Counted from the stretch's first letter, positions 46,436-55,961 are shown. The stretch is 64,000 bases of DNA from an uncultured Oscillospiraceae bacterium (GCA_947625045.1 CANQMW010000001.1:124001-188000), one strand, 5' to 3'. Notes: generated by a model not told the origin, from the sequence alone. Numbers and translations are program-made.

Positions 46436-48166
46436 TCACTCCGCATGGGAGTTTACATAAGTCTTTAGCTCCGCCGTGCCGGGGCGGATGTCATACCGCA
46501 CCGCCGGGATGACGGTGTTGGGGCTGTACAGGCTGGTGTTGGGCCAGGCCTCGACAATGACGCCCTGGCCGCCGCCCTCCTGAGAGAGGACGCGGCAGGC
46601 GGCGCTGTCGTTATGGGCCTCGGCCTCGGCTCCCTGGGCCCGCTGGGCGAAGCCGGGGGCGAACTTGGGCACGGCGAAGCCACAGTCATAGGCTTCGCAG
46701 GCGATGTCGCTCTCCACGGTATGGCGGCGGATGTGCCCGCCCTCACAGGGGATAAGCTCCGTGGTGACGTGCACGCCGGGCATGGGCCGCCACACGCTGA
46801 CCAGGCGGTCGGCACAGAGCTTGAAGCTCTCGCTGTGGCGGCGGACGAAGGTCCAGCCCCCGTCCTTGCCCGGCAGGACAAAGGCCAGCATGCTGTCCGG
46901 CGCGGTCTGCTCTAAGTTTACATAACTTCTGCTGGCCGAGAAGCCGAAGCGGGTGTTGTAGCAGAACTTGGCGTATTTCTCCGCGAACTGGCCGTGCTCG
47001 GAATACTCCACCTCGCCGGCGGCGTAGGCGTTGAGCTGGCCGTCGGGCAGGCGCTGGAGAAGAAGCCCCGTGGCGGGTTGTGGGTATACGCCCGTGACGG
47101 CGATGTCCGCCGGCAGGGGCGCGGCCTCTGCCCGCCAGAAGGGATGGTCCTCTGGCAGGGCCAGCAGCAGGAAGCTCTTCATGCCCCAGTAGGGGCTGCC
47201 GGGGGCGTTGTACCGCTCGGACATGTATAGGTCGGGGTAGCAGTAGCCGATGGTGAGTACCCCGTCCCGGTCCAGAATGGGCCTGTCCAGCCACCATTGG
47301 AGATTGCGCACGATGACGCCCTTCATCACGGGAAGGGGCAGGGGCTCCAGCCCCGCCCAGACGCAGGCGGCATAGAACGCGCACTGGCCGAAGCGGTAGG
47401 TGAGGCTCCGGCCGTAGGGCAGGGCGGCGCCGTTTTCATCGAACCAAGCGGCGAAGCTGACGCCGAATTCCATGGCCCTCCGGCGGTAGACCTCCGCCCG
47501 CGCCGGGTCCTTTTCCGCGGCGAACACGCTGTAGAGGAGCCCATAGTATTGCAATGCCCAGGGGATATAGTAGTCCTTCTGGGGTTTGACATCCGCCGGA
47601 CCGTCGGTGTACCAGCCGTCGGAGACGTACCAGCCGTCCATTTCCGCCAGGTCCTTTTCCACGATATCGCCGTCGAAGGGCATGCCCACCCGTTCCAGGG
47701 CCAGGTTCACCAGCACCCGGAAAAACAGCCAGTTGCAGTGGGGCACGAAGTGCTCGTTGATGGAGTAAAGCCACCGGGCAAGGCTCCGCTTCGCCCCGTC
47801 GTCCAGGGGTTCCCAGACGATCTGGGGCACCTCCATCATGGCGCAGGCGATGGCGGCCATCTCCACGAAGCACTGGTCGTAGTCCTTCGTGTCCCCCCAG
47901 TACTCCGGACCGGCCGGGTCCGTGCCGGCGGCCAGGCCCTTCTGATAGATAGCCTCCATCTCCGGCCAGCGGCCGCCCCCCAGCCAGAAGGGGGCCAGGG
48001 CCCACAGAGGCCGGGAGAAGCCCTCCAGGCCGATGGCGGGCTTATCGTAGGTGACGCCGGTCTCGCCCAGCATGAGCCGCGCCCCGCCGGGGGAATAGAG
48101 AGGCACCAGAGGGTCCAGGAGCTTACGCATCAGGGCGGTAAAATCGTTTCTGTCGTTCAGCTTCAT
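46436..48166 (-). CDS. DUF2264-family protein (probable glycoside hydrolase)
   Basis: 576 residues from MKLNDRNDF at 48166. The N-terminal two thirds form an alpha/alpha-type barrel (RPLWALAPFWLGGG, YWGDTKDYDQCFVEMAAIA, HCNWLFFRVLVNLAL, DGWYTDGPADVKPQKDYY), as in DUF2264 proteins; the rest is beta-rich. I recall that DUF2264 has been linked to CAZy GH154 beta-glucuronidases, but could not check. There is no signal peptide, so it acts in the cytoplasm. The start is set by the overlap with the GH88 stop region and a GGTGAG site. Confidence 0.75.
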   Translation of the reverse strand: MKLNDRNDFTALMRKLLDPLVPLYSPGGARLMLGETGVTYDKPAIGLEGFSRPLWALAPFWLGGGRWPEMEAIYQKGLAAGTDPAGPEYWGDTKDYDQCFVEMAAIACAMMEVPQIVWEPLDDGAKRSLARWLYSINEHFVPHCNWLFFRVLVNLALERVGMPFDGDIVEKDLAEMDGWYVSDGWYTDGPADVKPQKDYYIPWALQYYGLLYSVFAAEKDPARAEVYRRRAMEFGVSFAAWFDENGAALPYGRSLTYRFGQCAFYAACVWAGLEPLPLPVMKGVIVRNLQWWLDRPILDRDGVLTIGYCYPDLYMSERYNAPGSPYWGMKSFLLLALPEDHPFWRAEAAPLPADIAVTGVYPQPATGLLLQRLPDGQLNAYAAGEVEYSEHGQFAEKYAKFCYNTRFGFSASRSYVNLEQTAPDSMLAFVLPGKDGGWTFVRRHSESFKLCADRLVSVWRPMPGVHVTTELIPCEGGHIRRHTVESDIACEAYDCGFAVPKFAPGFAQRAQGAEAEAHNDSAACRVLSQEGGGQGVIVEAWPNTSLYSPNTVIPAVRYDIRPGTAELKTYVNSHAE

Positions 48167-48171
48167 AGTGC

Positions 48172-49335
48172 TCACCAGTAGGGCTTCCAGTCCCGGGTAT
48201 AGCGGGTCAGGGCCTCCATGTAGAAGTAATCGCCCCAGCTGACGCACTCGTCCACGCCCTCCTGGGTGCAGGTGTTATAGGGGCTCTTTTTGCTGTAGGT
48301 GCCGTGGCGCACAAGGCCGATGCCGGCGGGGCCCTCCTTCACCGCGCACAGGGACGCAACGCTGGAGAGCATCTGCCCGGCCAGGGTGCGGAAGGTATCC
48401 GCCTCCTCAGCGGAGACGAACTTGGCCGCCTCTAATAGGCCGCAGGCCACGATGGACGCCGAGGAGGAGTCCCAGGGCTCGTCGTCGCCGGTGGTGAAGG
48501 TCATGTCCCAGTAGGGGATCAAGTTGGCGGGGAGCTGGTCCAGGTAATAGGTCAGCACCCGGCGGAAGGCGTCCAGATACTCAGGCCGGCGGGTGTAGGT
48601 GTAGCTGATGGCCGTGCCGTACACGCCCCAGGCCTGGCCACGGGCCCAGCAGCTGTCGTCCTTGTAGCCCTGGCAGGTGACGCCCCGGACAGGGGCGCCG
48701 GTGACCGGGTCCATAAAGAAGGTGTGGTAGGTGCTGCCGTCGGGGCGGATGGAGTTGGCAAGGCAGGTGGCCACATGCCGGTGGGCCAAATCGGCGTACC
48801 GGCCGTCGCCGCTCTCGTCCGAGGCCCAGTACAAAAGGGGCACATTTAAGAGGCAGTCGATGATATACCGGTAGTTGTCGGCGGCGCCCAGAGGCCCCCA
48901 GGCCTGGATGAAGCCGCCCTTCTCCTGAAAGCGGGTGCAGAGCTGATCCGCGGCCAGAAGAGCGGCCTTGCGTGCCTTTTCGCTCCCAGTGAGCTTATAG
49001 GCGGACACGCAGCTGAGGCTGTATAGAAAGCCCATGTCGTGGTGGTCCACCTCTATCTTGTTCTGTATGCGATAGAGGAAGCTATCCACAAGCTTGAGGG
49101 CGGCGTCTTTAAAGGCGCCGTCGCCGGTGCGCTCGTAGGCAAGCCATATCTCCCCCGGCCAGAAGCCGCAGGTCCATTGGACGTTGTCGCAGGGAGGGTA
49201 GATGTCGTTCACGCTGGAGTGGTTCTGGCAGCGGTCGGTGAAAAGGGACAGGTTCTGCCGCACCAGGCCCACCGCCGTGTCCAGGGCCTCCAAAGCCTCG
49301 GCGGGGGTGAGCGGTGTGATGTCAAAAGTTTTCAT
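48172..49335 (-). CDS. Glycoside hydrolase family 88 (unsaturated glucuronyl hydrolase)
   Basis: 387 residues of the alpha6/alpha6-barrel GH88 type. Two candidate catalytic Asp residues lie in VDHHDMGFLYS (about residue 100) and YIIDCLLNVPLL (about 160); CWARGQAWGVYG and PYWDM complete the pattern. GH88 enzymes remove the 4,5-unsaturated uronic acid left by polysaccharide lyases. No signal peptide, so it acts on imported oligosaccharides. GAGGGAA precedes the start. Confidence 0.9.
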   Translation of the reverse strand: MKTFDITPLTPAEALEALDTAVGLVRQNLSLFTDRCQNHSSVNDIYPPCDNVQWTCGFWPGEIWLAYERTGDGAFKDAALKLVDSFLYRIQNKIEVDHHDMGFLYSLSCVSAYKLTGSEKARKAALLAADQLCTRFQEKGGFIQAWGPLGAADNYRYIIDCLLNVPLLYWASDESGDGRYADLAHRHVATCLANSIRPDGSTYHTFFMDPVTGAPVRGVTCQGYKDDSCWARGQAWGVYGTAISYTYTRRPEYLDAFRRVLTYYLDQLPANLIPYWDMTFTTGDDEPWDSSSASIVACGLLEAAKFVSAEEADTFRTLAGQMLSSVASLCAVKEGPAGIGLVRHGTYSKKSPYNTCTQEGVDECVSWGDYFYMEALTRYTRDWKPYW

Positions 49336-49412
49336 GGCGTTCCCTCAAAAAAGGGCGGGGACAAGGGGAGGCTCAAGACCCCCCGTGCCCCCGCCGGTAG
49401 TTTAAGTTGATA

Positions 49413-50276
49413 TTACCCCTTCAGGCCCGTGGACGCGATGCCCTGCACGAAGTATTTCTGCAGGGACAGGAACACGATCAGCACCGGTATCAGCGCGATG
49501 ACCGACGCGGCCATGATGAGGCCGTACTCCGCGGAGTACTGGCTGATGAACATGCGAAGGCCGATCTGGATGGTCTTCAGCTCGTTCTTGGTGAGGTAGA
49601 TCAGGGGCCCCAAAAAGTCGTTCCAGGTGTTGACGAAGGTGAAGATCACCAGCGTGGACACCGCGGGCAGCGACAGGGGGAGCATGATCTTGGCGTAGAT
49701 GCCATACTCGGACAGACCGTCGATACGGGCCGCCTCGCACAGCTCCGTGGGCACGCCCTCATAAAACTGCTTCATCAAAAACACGCCGAAGGCGGAGAAG
49801 GCCTGCAGCAGGATGATGGCCAGGTGGGTGTTGTTGAGGTGCCAGGCCCGCATCATCATGAACTGGGGCACCATGTACGCCTGCCAGGGCACGGCGATGG
49901 TGGCGATGTAGCCCAGGAACAGGATGTTCTTGCCCTTGAACTGGAGCTTTGCGAAGGCATAGGCCGCAAAGCTGGATGTGAGCACCTGCAAAAGCGTCAC
50001 CACCACCGTCAGGAAGGCGGTGTTCTTGATGAAGGTCAGCAGGGGTATCTTGGTCCAGATGTCTATGTAGTTCTGGGGCCGGGGGTTGGAGGGTATCCAC
50101 TCGATGGGGAAGGTGAACACGTCCTTGTTCATCTTGAAGGACGCGGAGATCATCCACACGAAGGGGACCAGCATCAGCGCGGCGATGAGGATGAGCAGGA
50201 TGTAGATGAACGTCATCGCGATGGCGTGGTTGCGCCTGCGGGAGCTGTTTTTGATCATTGCAGTCGGTTCAGACAT
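49413..50276 (-). CDS. Sugar ABC transporter permease (MalG type)
   Basis: 287 residues with six membrane helices. The EAA loop reads ELCEAARIDGLSEYGIYAKIMLP in form, with L..P later, typical of carbohydrate permeases of the MalG/LacG type. It pairs with the MalF-type permease 20 bp upstream. No ATPase gene lies in the locus; a shared MsmK-like ATPase elsewhere is usual. Start ATG at 50276 or GTG at 50282. Confidence 0.9.
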   Translation of the reverse strand: MSEPTAMIKNSSRRRNHAIAMTFIYILLILIAALMLVPFVWMISASFKMNKDVFTFPIEWIPSNPRPQNYIDIWTKIPLLTFIKNTAFLTVVVTLLQVLTSSFAAYAFAKLQFKGKNILFLGYIATIAVPWQAYMVPQFMMMRAWHLNNTHLAIILLQAFSAFGVFLMKQFYEGVPTELCEAARIDGLSEYGIYAKIMLPLSLPAVSTLVIFTFVNTWNDFLGPLIYLTKNELKTIQIGLRMFISQYSAEYGLIMAASVIALIPVLIVFLSLQKYFVQGIASTGLKG

Positions 50277-50295
50277 TTTCACACATCCTCCTTCC

Positions 50296-51207
50296 TCAGT
50301 TGTCGCCGGACGCGCCCTTGAACTGGATGAGGGTTATGATCAGCACCAGGATGAACAGAACCATGGAGATGGCGCTGGCATAGCCGTATTTGGGCGTATT
50401 CACGAAGGCCACGTTGTAGATGTCGTACACCAGGGTGATAGTGGCGTTGCCGGGGCCGCCCTGGGTGATCATGTACATCTGGTCATATACCTTGAACGAG
50501 GAGATGGTAAGCATGATGACCACGAAGAAGGTGGTGGGGCGAAGCTGGGGCAGCGTCACGTTCCAGAACGTGTGCCACCGGTTGGCCCCGTCCAGGCTGG
50601 CCGCCTCTTTCAGGTCCGGGTTGATGCCCTGCAGGCCCGCCAGGTATATGACCATGTAATAGCCCATGTTCTTCCACACGCTGAACATGATGACGGTGAT
50701 CATGGCCGTATCCTTGCCGGCGGCCCACCGGGGCAGGTTCTCCACCCCCAGGCGGGACAGGATCATGTTGATGGGGCCCATGGAGGGGCTGAAGATCATG
50801 TTCCACACCGCGGCCACCGCCACCAGCGAGGCCACGTAGGGGAAGAAGGAGACGGTGCGGAAGAAGTTGCGCAGCTTCACGTTCTGGTTCAGCAGGATCG
50901 CCAGACCCAGGGAGCATATCAGCGTCAGCGGGACCGTGCCCAGGGAGAAGACGATGGTGTTGACGAAGGCCTTTTTAAAGGTCTTGTCGCCCAGCAGGTC
51001 TATGAAGTTCTGCAGGCCGATGAACTCTATCTCATGCACGCCGTCCCACTTGCAGAAGGCCAGGGCGATGGCGAACACCATGGGCACCAGGGTGATCACG
51101 CAGAAGCCGATGAAGTTGGGGGCGATGAAGCTGTAGGCCACCAGGTTGCTGCGCAGGGCTTTTTTGCTTTTTCGTTTTACCGCCATTTGGGTGTTATCTC
51201 TTGACAT
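50296..51207 (-). CDS. Sugar ABC transporter permease (MalF type)
   Basis: 303 residues with six membrane helices after a basic N-terminus. The EAA loop is DLKEAASLDGANRWHTFWNVTLP in form. It pairs with the 49413-50276 permease. GGAGG lies 6 bases before the ATG. A hairpin in the 95-bp gap from the binding-protein gene probably lowers permease expression. Confidence 0.9.
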   Translation of the reverse strand: MSRDNTQMAVKRKSKKALRSNLVAYSFIAPNFIGFCVITLVPMVFAIALAFCKWDGVHEIEFIGLQNFIDLLGDKTFKKAFVNTIVFSLGTVPLTLICSLGLAILLNQNVKLRNFFRTVSFFPYVASLVAVAAVWNMIFSPSMGPINMILSRLGVENLPRWAAGKDTAMITVIMFSVWKNMGYYMVIYLAGLQGINPDLKEAASLDGANRWHTFWNVTLPQLRPTTFFVVIMLTISSFKVYDQMYMITQGGPGNATITLVYDIYNVAFVNTPKYGYASAISMVLFILVLIITLIQFKGASGDN

Positions 51208-51241
51208 AGGCGACCTCCTGACATGTTTTCAGGATATGAAA

Positions 51242-51269
51242 GCGGGACGGGCGAACACGCCCGCCCCGC
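51242..51269 (-). terminator. Partial terminator/attenuator between binding protein and permease genes
   Basis: GCGGGACGGGCG (51242-51253) pairs with CGCCCGCCCCGC (51258-51269) with one mismatch, followed on the minus strand by TTTCAT. Such hairpins commonly give more binding protein than permease. Confidence 0.6.
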
Positions 51270-51302
51270 CTGATAAGTTATCGCAGAAACGTTCGCTCAG
51301 GC

Positions 51303-52568
51303 TCAGCCGGCCAGGATGTCGGCGACCTGCTCGTTCATGTTGGCGATGCCCTCGTCCACGGTCTCAGCGCCGGTCATGATGGCGTCATGCTCGGTGTTGA
51401 GGACGGTCTCGATCTCGCTGGCCTTGTCGGTCAGGGGCATCTCCAGATACACCGCCACGGTGTTCAGAGCCTCCACGGAGGCCTCGTCATCGGGGAAGCC
51501 GTCGGTAGCGGCAATGATCTGGTTGATGTCGGGGGAGCTGACGGCGGGGAAGGTGCCGGTATCGGCCAGGATGGCGGCAGCCTCAGCGGAGGCGCACCAG
51601 TCGACGAAGTCGATGGCCAGATCCTTCTTCTCGGAGTTGACGTTGACGGCAAGGCTGGTCACAGTGCCCAGGGTGGTGCCGGCCTCGACCCCTTCGGGAT
51701 GGGGATACTTGACCATGCCGAAGTTGACGGGCTCCACGCCGTTGGCCTCGGCCTCGGCGTTATAGGTCTGCAGGGTAGCCAGGAACCAGCTGCCCATGTT
51801 GCACATGGCGGCCTGGCCGTTCTCGAACACGCCGCTGTAGTGAGCGCCGCTGGTCTTGGCCTCGCCGTAGTCCATGACGATGCCGTCGGCCTGCTCGGCC
51901 AGGACCATCTCGTAGTAGGGCTTCAGGAAGTCATAGGTGCCGTCGATGATGGAGTGCTCGCCATCCAGGATGCCGAACAGGGTCACGTCGGAGCGCCAGG
52001 TGTGATAGTGGTTGCCGTAGACCTTCTCGGCGCCCTCGCCGGAGGTCATCTGGCGGGCCAGCGCGTCGAACTCTTCCATGGTCATGTCGTTGGAGGGATA
52101 CGCAACGCCCGCGGCGTCGAACAGGTCCTTATTGTAGAACAGGACCCAGAAGTCGGACCGGAAGGGAACGGCGTAGAAGTTGCCGTCGGCAGCGGTCAGC
52201 TGCTCCAGGATGCCGCCGAAGCTCTCCACCGGGGTGGTGAGGTGGTCGTTCATGGGCTCCAGAACTTCCAGGTTGATCAGGTTGGCATAGCCGGGGATGT
52301 CCTTGATGGACAGCACGTCCAGCTCGCCGTTGCCGCCGGCCAGCTGGGTGGCCAGGCTGGTCATGTAGTCGGTGGAGCCAAGGTCGACGATCTCGATCTT
52401 GACGCCCTCATGGCTGGCCTCATAGCCGTCGGCCAGGGCCTGCCAGTAGGCGGTGGACTCCAGGTCCCACAGGGCCCAGGTCAGGGTCTCCTCCTCCGCG
52501 GCCATCGCAGGGATCGCCAGGGAGAAGCACATCATCAGAGCAAGGACAAGAGCAAGCAGTTTGCGCAT
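51303..52568 (-). CDS. Sugar-binding protein of the ABC importer
   Basis: 421 residues, family 1 extracellular solute-binding protein (LTWALWDLESTAYWQALADGYEA at the start, then YAVPFRSDFWVLFYNKDLFDAAG). The signal peptide seems to end at AMA before AEEE. I see no clear lipobox, although a Cys lies within the hydrophobic stretch (LALMMC). The start at 52568 has GGAGG 9 bases upstream; the ATG at 52577 touches it. Ligand unknown; neighbouring enzymes suggest an unsaturated-uronate or rhamnose oligosaccharide. Confidence 0.88.
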   Translation of the reverse strand: MRKLLALVLALMMCFSLAIPAMAAEEETLTWALWDLESTAYWQALADGYEASHEGVKIEIVDLGSTDYMTSLATQLAGGNGELDVLSIKDIPGYANLINLEVLEPMNDHLTTPVESFGGILEQLTAADGNFYAVPFRSDFWVLFYNKDLFDAAGVAYPSNDMTMEEFDALARQMTSGEGAEKVYGNHYHTWRSDVTLFGILDGEHSIIDGTYDFLKPYYEMVLAEQADGIVMDYGEAKTSGAHYSGVFENGQAAMCNMGSWFLATLQTYNAEAEANGVEPVNFGMVKYPHPEGVEAGTTLGTVTSLAVNVNSEKKDLAIDFVDWCASAEAAAILADTGTFPAVSSPDINQIIAATDGFPDDEASVEALNTVAVYLEMPLTDKASEIETVLNTEHDAIMTGAETVDEGIANMNEQVADILAG

Positions 52569-52601
52569 GGTGTTCATCCTCCAATTAAAAATGTATTTTG
52601 C

Positions 52602-52619
52602 CGGCAGGCATGCCTGCCG
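52602..52619. repeat. Perfect 18-bp palindrome in the binding-protein leader
   Basis: The palindrome CGGCAGGCATGCCTGCCG sits about 34 bp before the binding-protein start. It could be an operator or a leader hairpin. The 310-bp region around it (52569-52890) is AT-rich and has no gene. Confidence 0.7.
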
Positions 52620-52719
52620 ACCAGTTCTGTTCCGATTTTAATGTATAATTGTGATAAAAAGGCATGGTATTTTTCAGGAAAAACCATATAATTTTTACGG
52701 TTTTGACCCGTTATTTCAA

Positions 52720-52759
52720 AAAACATACAATATTTATCACAAAACATGCAAAATTTCTC
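52720..52759. promoter_or_regulatory. 21-bp-phased direct repeat, possible AraC/YesN-type site
   Basis: AAAACATACAATATTT (52720-52735) recurs as AAAACATGCAAAATTT (52741-52756), the starts 21 bp apart. A weaker AAAACCATATAATTTTT lies at 52680. AraC-family proteins bind direct repeats with about this spacing. A weak minus-strand -10 (TATACA, 52647-52642) lies downstream toward the binding-protein gene. Confidence 0.45.
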
Positions 52760-52819
52760 TTTTAACAAATCGTCACGATGAAATGAGGACTCATTTTGTG
52801 CGCTTTGCGCAAGTTTTCC

Positions 52820-52849
52820 TTGACAGGGCACGAGTGGGTGGGATACCAT
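52820..52849 (+). promoter_or_regulatory. Promoter of the two-component system genes
   Basis: -35 TTGACA (52820-52825), 18-bp spacer, -10 TACCAT (52844-52849), about 40 bp before the GTG start of the kinase. Confidence 0.6.
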
Positions 52850-52890
52850 AAATTTTAATAGGAAAGCCGGGAGAGGGGAGGGCTGCCGCT

Positions 52891-54699
52891 GTGGACAAGG
52901 GCAGGAGGACGGGCCGGGGAAGCATCCAGCGGCGGGTGCTCCTGCTGGCGCTGGTGTTCACCCTGCTGGCGGCGGCGGTCATCGCCGTGGGCAGCGCCAG
53001 GGTCATGGCGGCCCGGCTGGAGAGCACGGCCTTCCGCTCGGCGGAATACGCCCTGGAGACTGCCTCCTCCGCCGTCCGCAGCGGCATCGACGAGGTGGAC
53101 TCCCTGGCCGCCTGGTGCTCGGCGGACCCCTCCATCCGCACATGGCTTTTGGAGGGCGGCAGCCAGTCGAGAAAGCAGAACGTGTACATCACCCTCACCG
53201 GCAAGTATAACTCCATGCGGGCGGCGCCCTATTTACAGCACTTCGTTCTCTTCAGCGCCGACGGCAGCTACATGAGCTTCGGCACCTACAGCAGCCAGAT
53301 CGCCGTGAACCTGGGGAACGAGGAGGCGCGCGCGTCCCTGCCCGGCTTCGGGGAGGAGGAAGCCTGGCGGCAGATCGTGTCCGACCCCCTGGTGCTGGCC
53401 AGCCGTGCGCCGGACAGCATCCCCGTGGTCCGGGCCCTCACCAACGCAAGCGGCCACAGGGGCCGGGTGTGCATCGGCGTGTCCCCGTCCCTTATCACCG
53501 ACGCTCTGCGCTCTATCAGCCTCACCGACGGCGGGCGGCTCTACTGGAAGATGGGCGGCGTGCTCTATGCGGTGGAGGACGGAAAGCTCACTGAAGCGGA
53601 GCCTTTGGCGGACCTGGAAGCGTATGCCATGCGCTCCGACGAGACCCTTTCTCCCGATACGGAGCTGTTTAAAACCGTGCGGGACGGCCAGGACCTCTAT
53701 GTGGTTAGCCGGCCGGTGGGGGTGCATGACTTATACCTTGTGGAGACCATGCCCCGGCCCGTGTACGCCGGCATGATCGGCGCGCTCTTAAAGCCCGCGG
53801 CGGCCAGCCTCCTGGTGATATTCATCTTGGGCGTAGTGCTGGCGGCGATGCTCCACAGGCAGGTGGCCGGGCCGGTGGTGGCCCTGCGCCGCCGGATAGA
53901 GCGCATCAGCGCCGGGGACTTCACCGTGGACCTGGACATCGAGTGGAACAACGAGCTGGGGGACATCGGCCGGGGCCTCAATCAGGTGTCCCGGAGCATC
54001 ACCGCCCTCATGGACAAGCGCATCGAGGACGAGAAGCAGAAGCAGGACATGGAATACCGCATGCTGCAAAACCAGATCAACCCCCACTTCATCTATAACG
54101 CCCTCAACAGTATCAAGTGGATGGCGGCCATCCAGCGCGCCCCCGGCATCGAGGAGATGGTGACGGCCCTGTCCCGGCTTTTGAAGAGCGTGTCCAAGGG
54201 AAACGAGCGGCTGGTGCCGCTTTACGAGGAGTTCGCGCTTTTGAACGACTATTTCACCATCGAGCAGTACCGCTACGGGGGCACCATCACCCTGGACGTG
54301 GACTACATCGAGGACGAGGCCCTGGCAAGGGAGTGCCTCATCCCCCGGTTCACCCTCCAGCCTTTGGTGGAGAACGCCATCTTCCACGGCATCGAGCCCA
54401 AGGGCCGGGCCGGGGAGATACGCCTCACGGTGACCCGGGAGCGGGAGAGCGGGGACGTATTGCTGCGCCTTCACGACGACGGCGTGGGCATGACGGCGGA
54501 GCAGGCGGAAAAGGCCCTTTCCGAGCCAAGCCCCGAGGAGGCTGCCGCCAAATTCCGCCATGTGGGCATGTGGAATGTCCACCGCCGGCTCCAGTATATC
54601 TTCGGGGAGGCCTATGGCCTTTCTATCGACAGCACCCCGGGCACGGGCACCACTGTCACGGTGCGGCTGCCCGGCCGGGAGGGGGAGGCGAGAGGATGA
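52891..54699 (+). CDS. YesM-type sensor histidine kinase
   Basis: 602 residues. A membrane helix (about 15-38) is followed by an extracellular sensor domain (about 40-290), a second membrane helix (about 293-320), a HAMP domain, and the His_kinase core with QINPHFIYNALNSIKW (His399). A GHKL ATPase (LVENAIFHGIEPKGRAG, DDGVGM) ends it. YesM kinases sense sugars, often via binding proteins. It starts at GTG and overlaps the regulator by 4 bases. It faces the ABC importer genes. Confidence 0.92.
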   Translation: MDKGRRTGRGSIQRRVLLLALVFTLLAAAVIAVGSARVMAARLESTAFRSAEYALETASSAVRSGIDEVDSLAAWCSADPSIRTWLLEGGSQSRKQNVYITLTGKYNSMRAAPYLQHFVLFSADGSYMSFGTYSSQIAVNLGNEEARASLPGFGEEEAWRQIVSDPLVLASRAPDSIPVVRALTNASGHRGRVCIGVSPSLITDALRSISLTDGGRLYWKMGGVLYAVEDGKLTEAEPLADLEAYAMRSDETLSPDTELFKTVRDGQDLYVVSRPVGVHDLYLVETMPRPVYAGMIGALLKPAAASLLVIFILGVVLAAMLHRQVAGPVVALRRRIERISAGDFTVDLDIEWNNELGDIGRGLNQVSRSITALMDKRIEDEKQKQDMEYRMLQNQINPHFIYNALNSIKWMAAIQRAPGIEEMVTALSRLLKSVSKGNERLVPLYEEFALLNDYFTIEQYRYGGTITLDVDYIEDEALARECLIPRFTLQPLVENAIFHGIEPKGRAGEIRLTVTRERESGDVLLRLHDDGVGMTAEQAEKALSEPSPEEAAAKFRHVGMWNVHRRLQYIFGEAYGLSIDSTPGTGTTVTVRLPGREGEARG

Positions 54700-55961
54700 T
54701 ACGGGTATATCTTGCGGACGACGAGCCCCTGGTCCTCATCGGCATGCAGGGGATACTGGACTGGCCGGCCCTGGGCTATGAGATCGTGGGCACGGCCTCC
54801 AATGGCGCGGACGCCCTGCGGGACATAGAGGCGCTCCACCCGGACATCGTGGTCACAGACATCATGATGCCCCTGATGGACGGGCTGGAGCTGGCGGAGA
54901 CCTGTCGGAAGAGGGACCCCACCCTGCCGGTGTTCATCATCCTCACCAGCTACGAGCAGCTGGACTACATGAAGCGCAGCATCCGCTTCGGTGCGGTGGA
55001 GTATCTGAACAAGATGGACCTGACGGCTCAGAGCCTGCGGGCGGCGTTGGAGCGGGCCCGGAAGGCCGTGGAGAAGGAGATGGTCCTGCGGGCGCCGGCG
55101 GCGCCCCCCGCGGGGAGCGTGGATATGTACCGGGAGCGGCTTTTTCTGCAGCTCTACGGCGGCTTTTTCACCGAGCGGGAGACATTCGATAGGGCGGCAG
55201 AGGAGTTATCCTTACGGTTCGACGCGCCCTGCTACACCGTGGCGCTGGCGGAGCTGCAGTGCTCCGATGAGGAGACGGCCCGCTCCCCGGGCCTCAGCGC
55301 CGGCGTCACCGGCATGGCGGCCAAGACCATGCCCCGGTATATGCCCTGCTGGGTGACCGGGCTGGACCTGCGCCATTTTTCCGTGCTGATACCTTTGCAG
55401 GACAGGCAGGGGCTTACGGAGCAGCTGACGCCCGTGCTGGAGAAGACGGGGGAGATACTCTATAAATATTTCAGCACGCCCCTCTATTGGGTGGTGGGCC
55501 CACCGGTGACGGACATCCTCCAGGCCGGCCGGAGCCAGCAGGCGGCCATGGACGCCCTGCCCCTGCTGGGGGCGGAGAGGCCGGTGTGCTTCTGCCCCGA
55601 TTCCCCCGCCGGCTCCCCCGACAGCCGGACCCGGCTGGTGGCCCAGGCCCAGGAGTATATCCGCCGGAACCTGGATAAGCGCCTTTCGCTCAACGACGTG
55701 GCCTCCGCCTTCAATTTCAGCCCCAACTATCTCAGCCAGATGTTCTCCCAGAATGGGCGGAGCTTCGTGGAGTTCGTCACCGGCGCCCGCATCGAGGCGG
55801 CCAAGCACCTGATGGCGTCCACGGACATGAAGATATACGAGATCAGCGAGCGGGTGGGCTTTGAAAGCGCCTTCTATTTCAGCAAGGTGTTCAAGAAGCT
55901 GGAGGGTGTCAGCCCCCGGGAGTACATGAAAAAGCTAAGGGATAAGACAGATGATACGTGA
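54696..55961 (+). CDS. YesN-type response regulator with AraC DNA-binding domain
   Basis: 421 residues. The receiver domain (1-120) has the acidic pair DDE at 8-10, Asp55 in VVTDIMMP and Lys in YLNKMD. A middle domain of unknown fold (about 140-310) follows. The C-terminal AraC domain (about 320-421) has two helix-turn-helix units (LSLNDVASAFNFSPNYLSQMF and the IYEISERVGFESAFYFSKVF stretch). It probably activates the importer and enzyme genes. It overlaps the heparinase-like gene by 11 bases. Confidence 0.92.
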   Translation: MIRVYLADDEPLVLIGMQGILDWPALGYEIVGTASNGADALRDIEALHPDIVVTDIMMPLMDGLELAETCRKRDPTLPVFIILTSYEQLDYMKRSIRFGAVEYLNKMDLTAQSLRAALERARKAVEKEMVLRAPAAPPAGSVDMYRERLFLQLYGGFFTERETFDRAAEELSLRFDAPCYTVALAELQCSDEETARSPGLSAGVTGMAAKTMPRYMPCWVTGLDLRHFSVLIPLQDRQGLTEQLTPVLEKTGEILYKYFSTPLYWVVGPPVTDILQAGRSQQAAMDALPLLGAERPVCFCPDSPAGSPDSRTRLVAQAQEYIRRNLDKRLSLNDVASAFNFSPNYLSQMFSQNGRSFVEFVTGARIEAAKHLMASTDMKIYEISERVGFESAFYFSKVFKKLEGVSPREYMKKLRDKTDDT

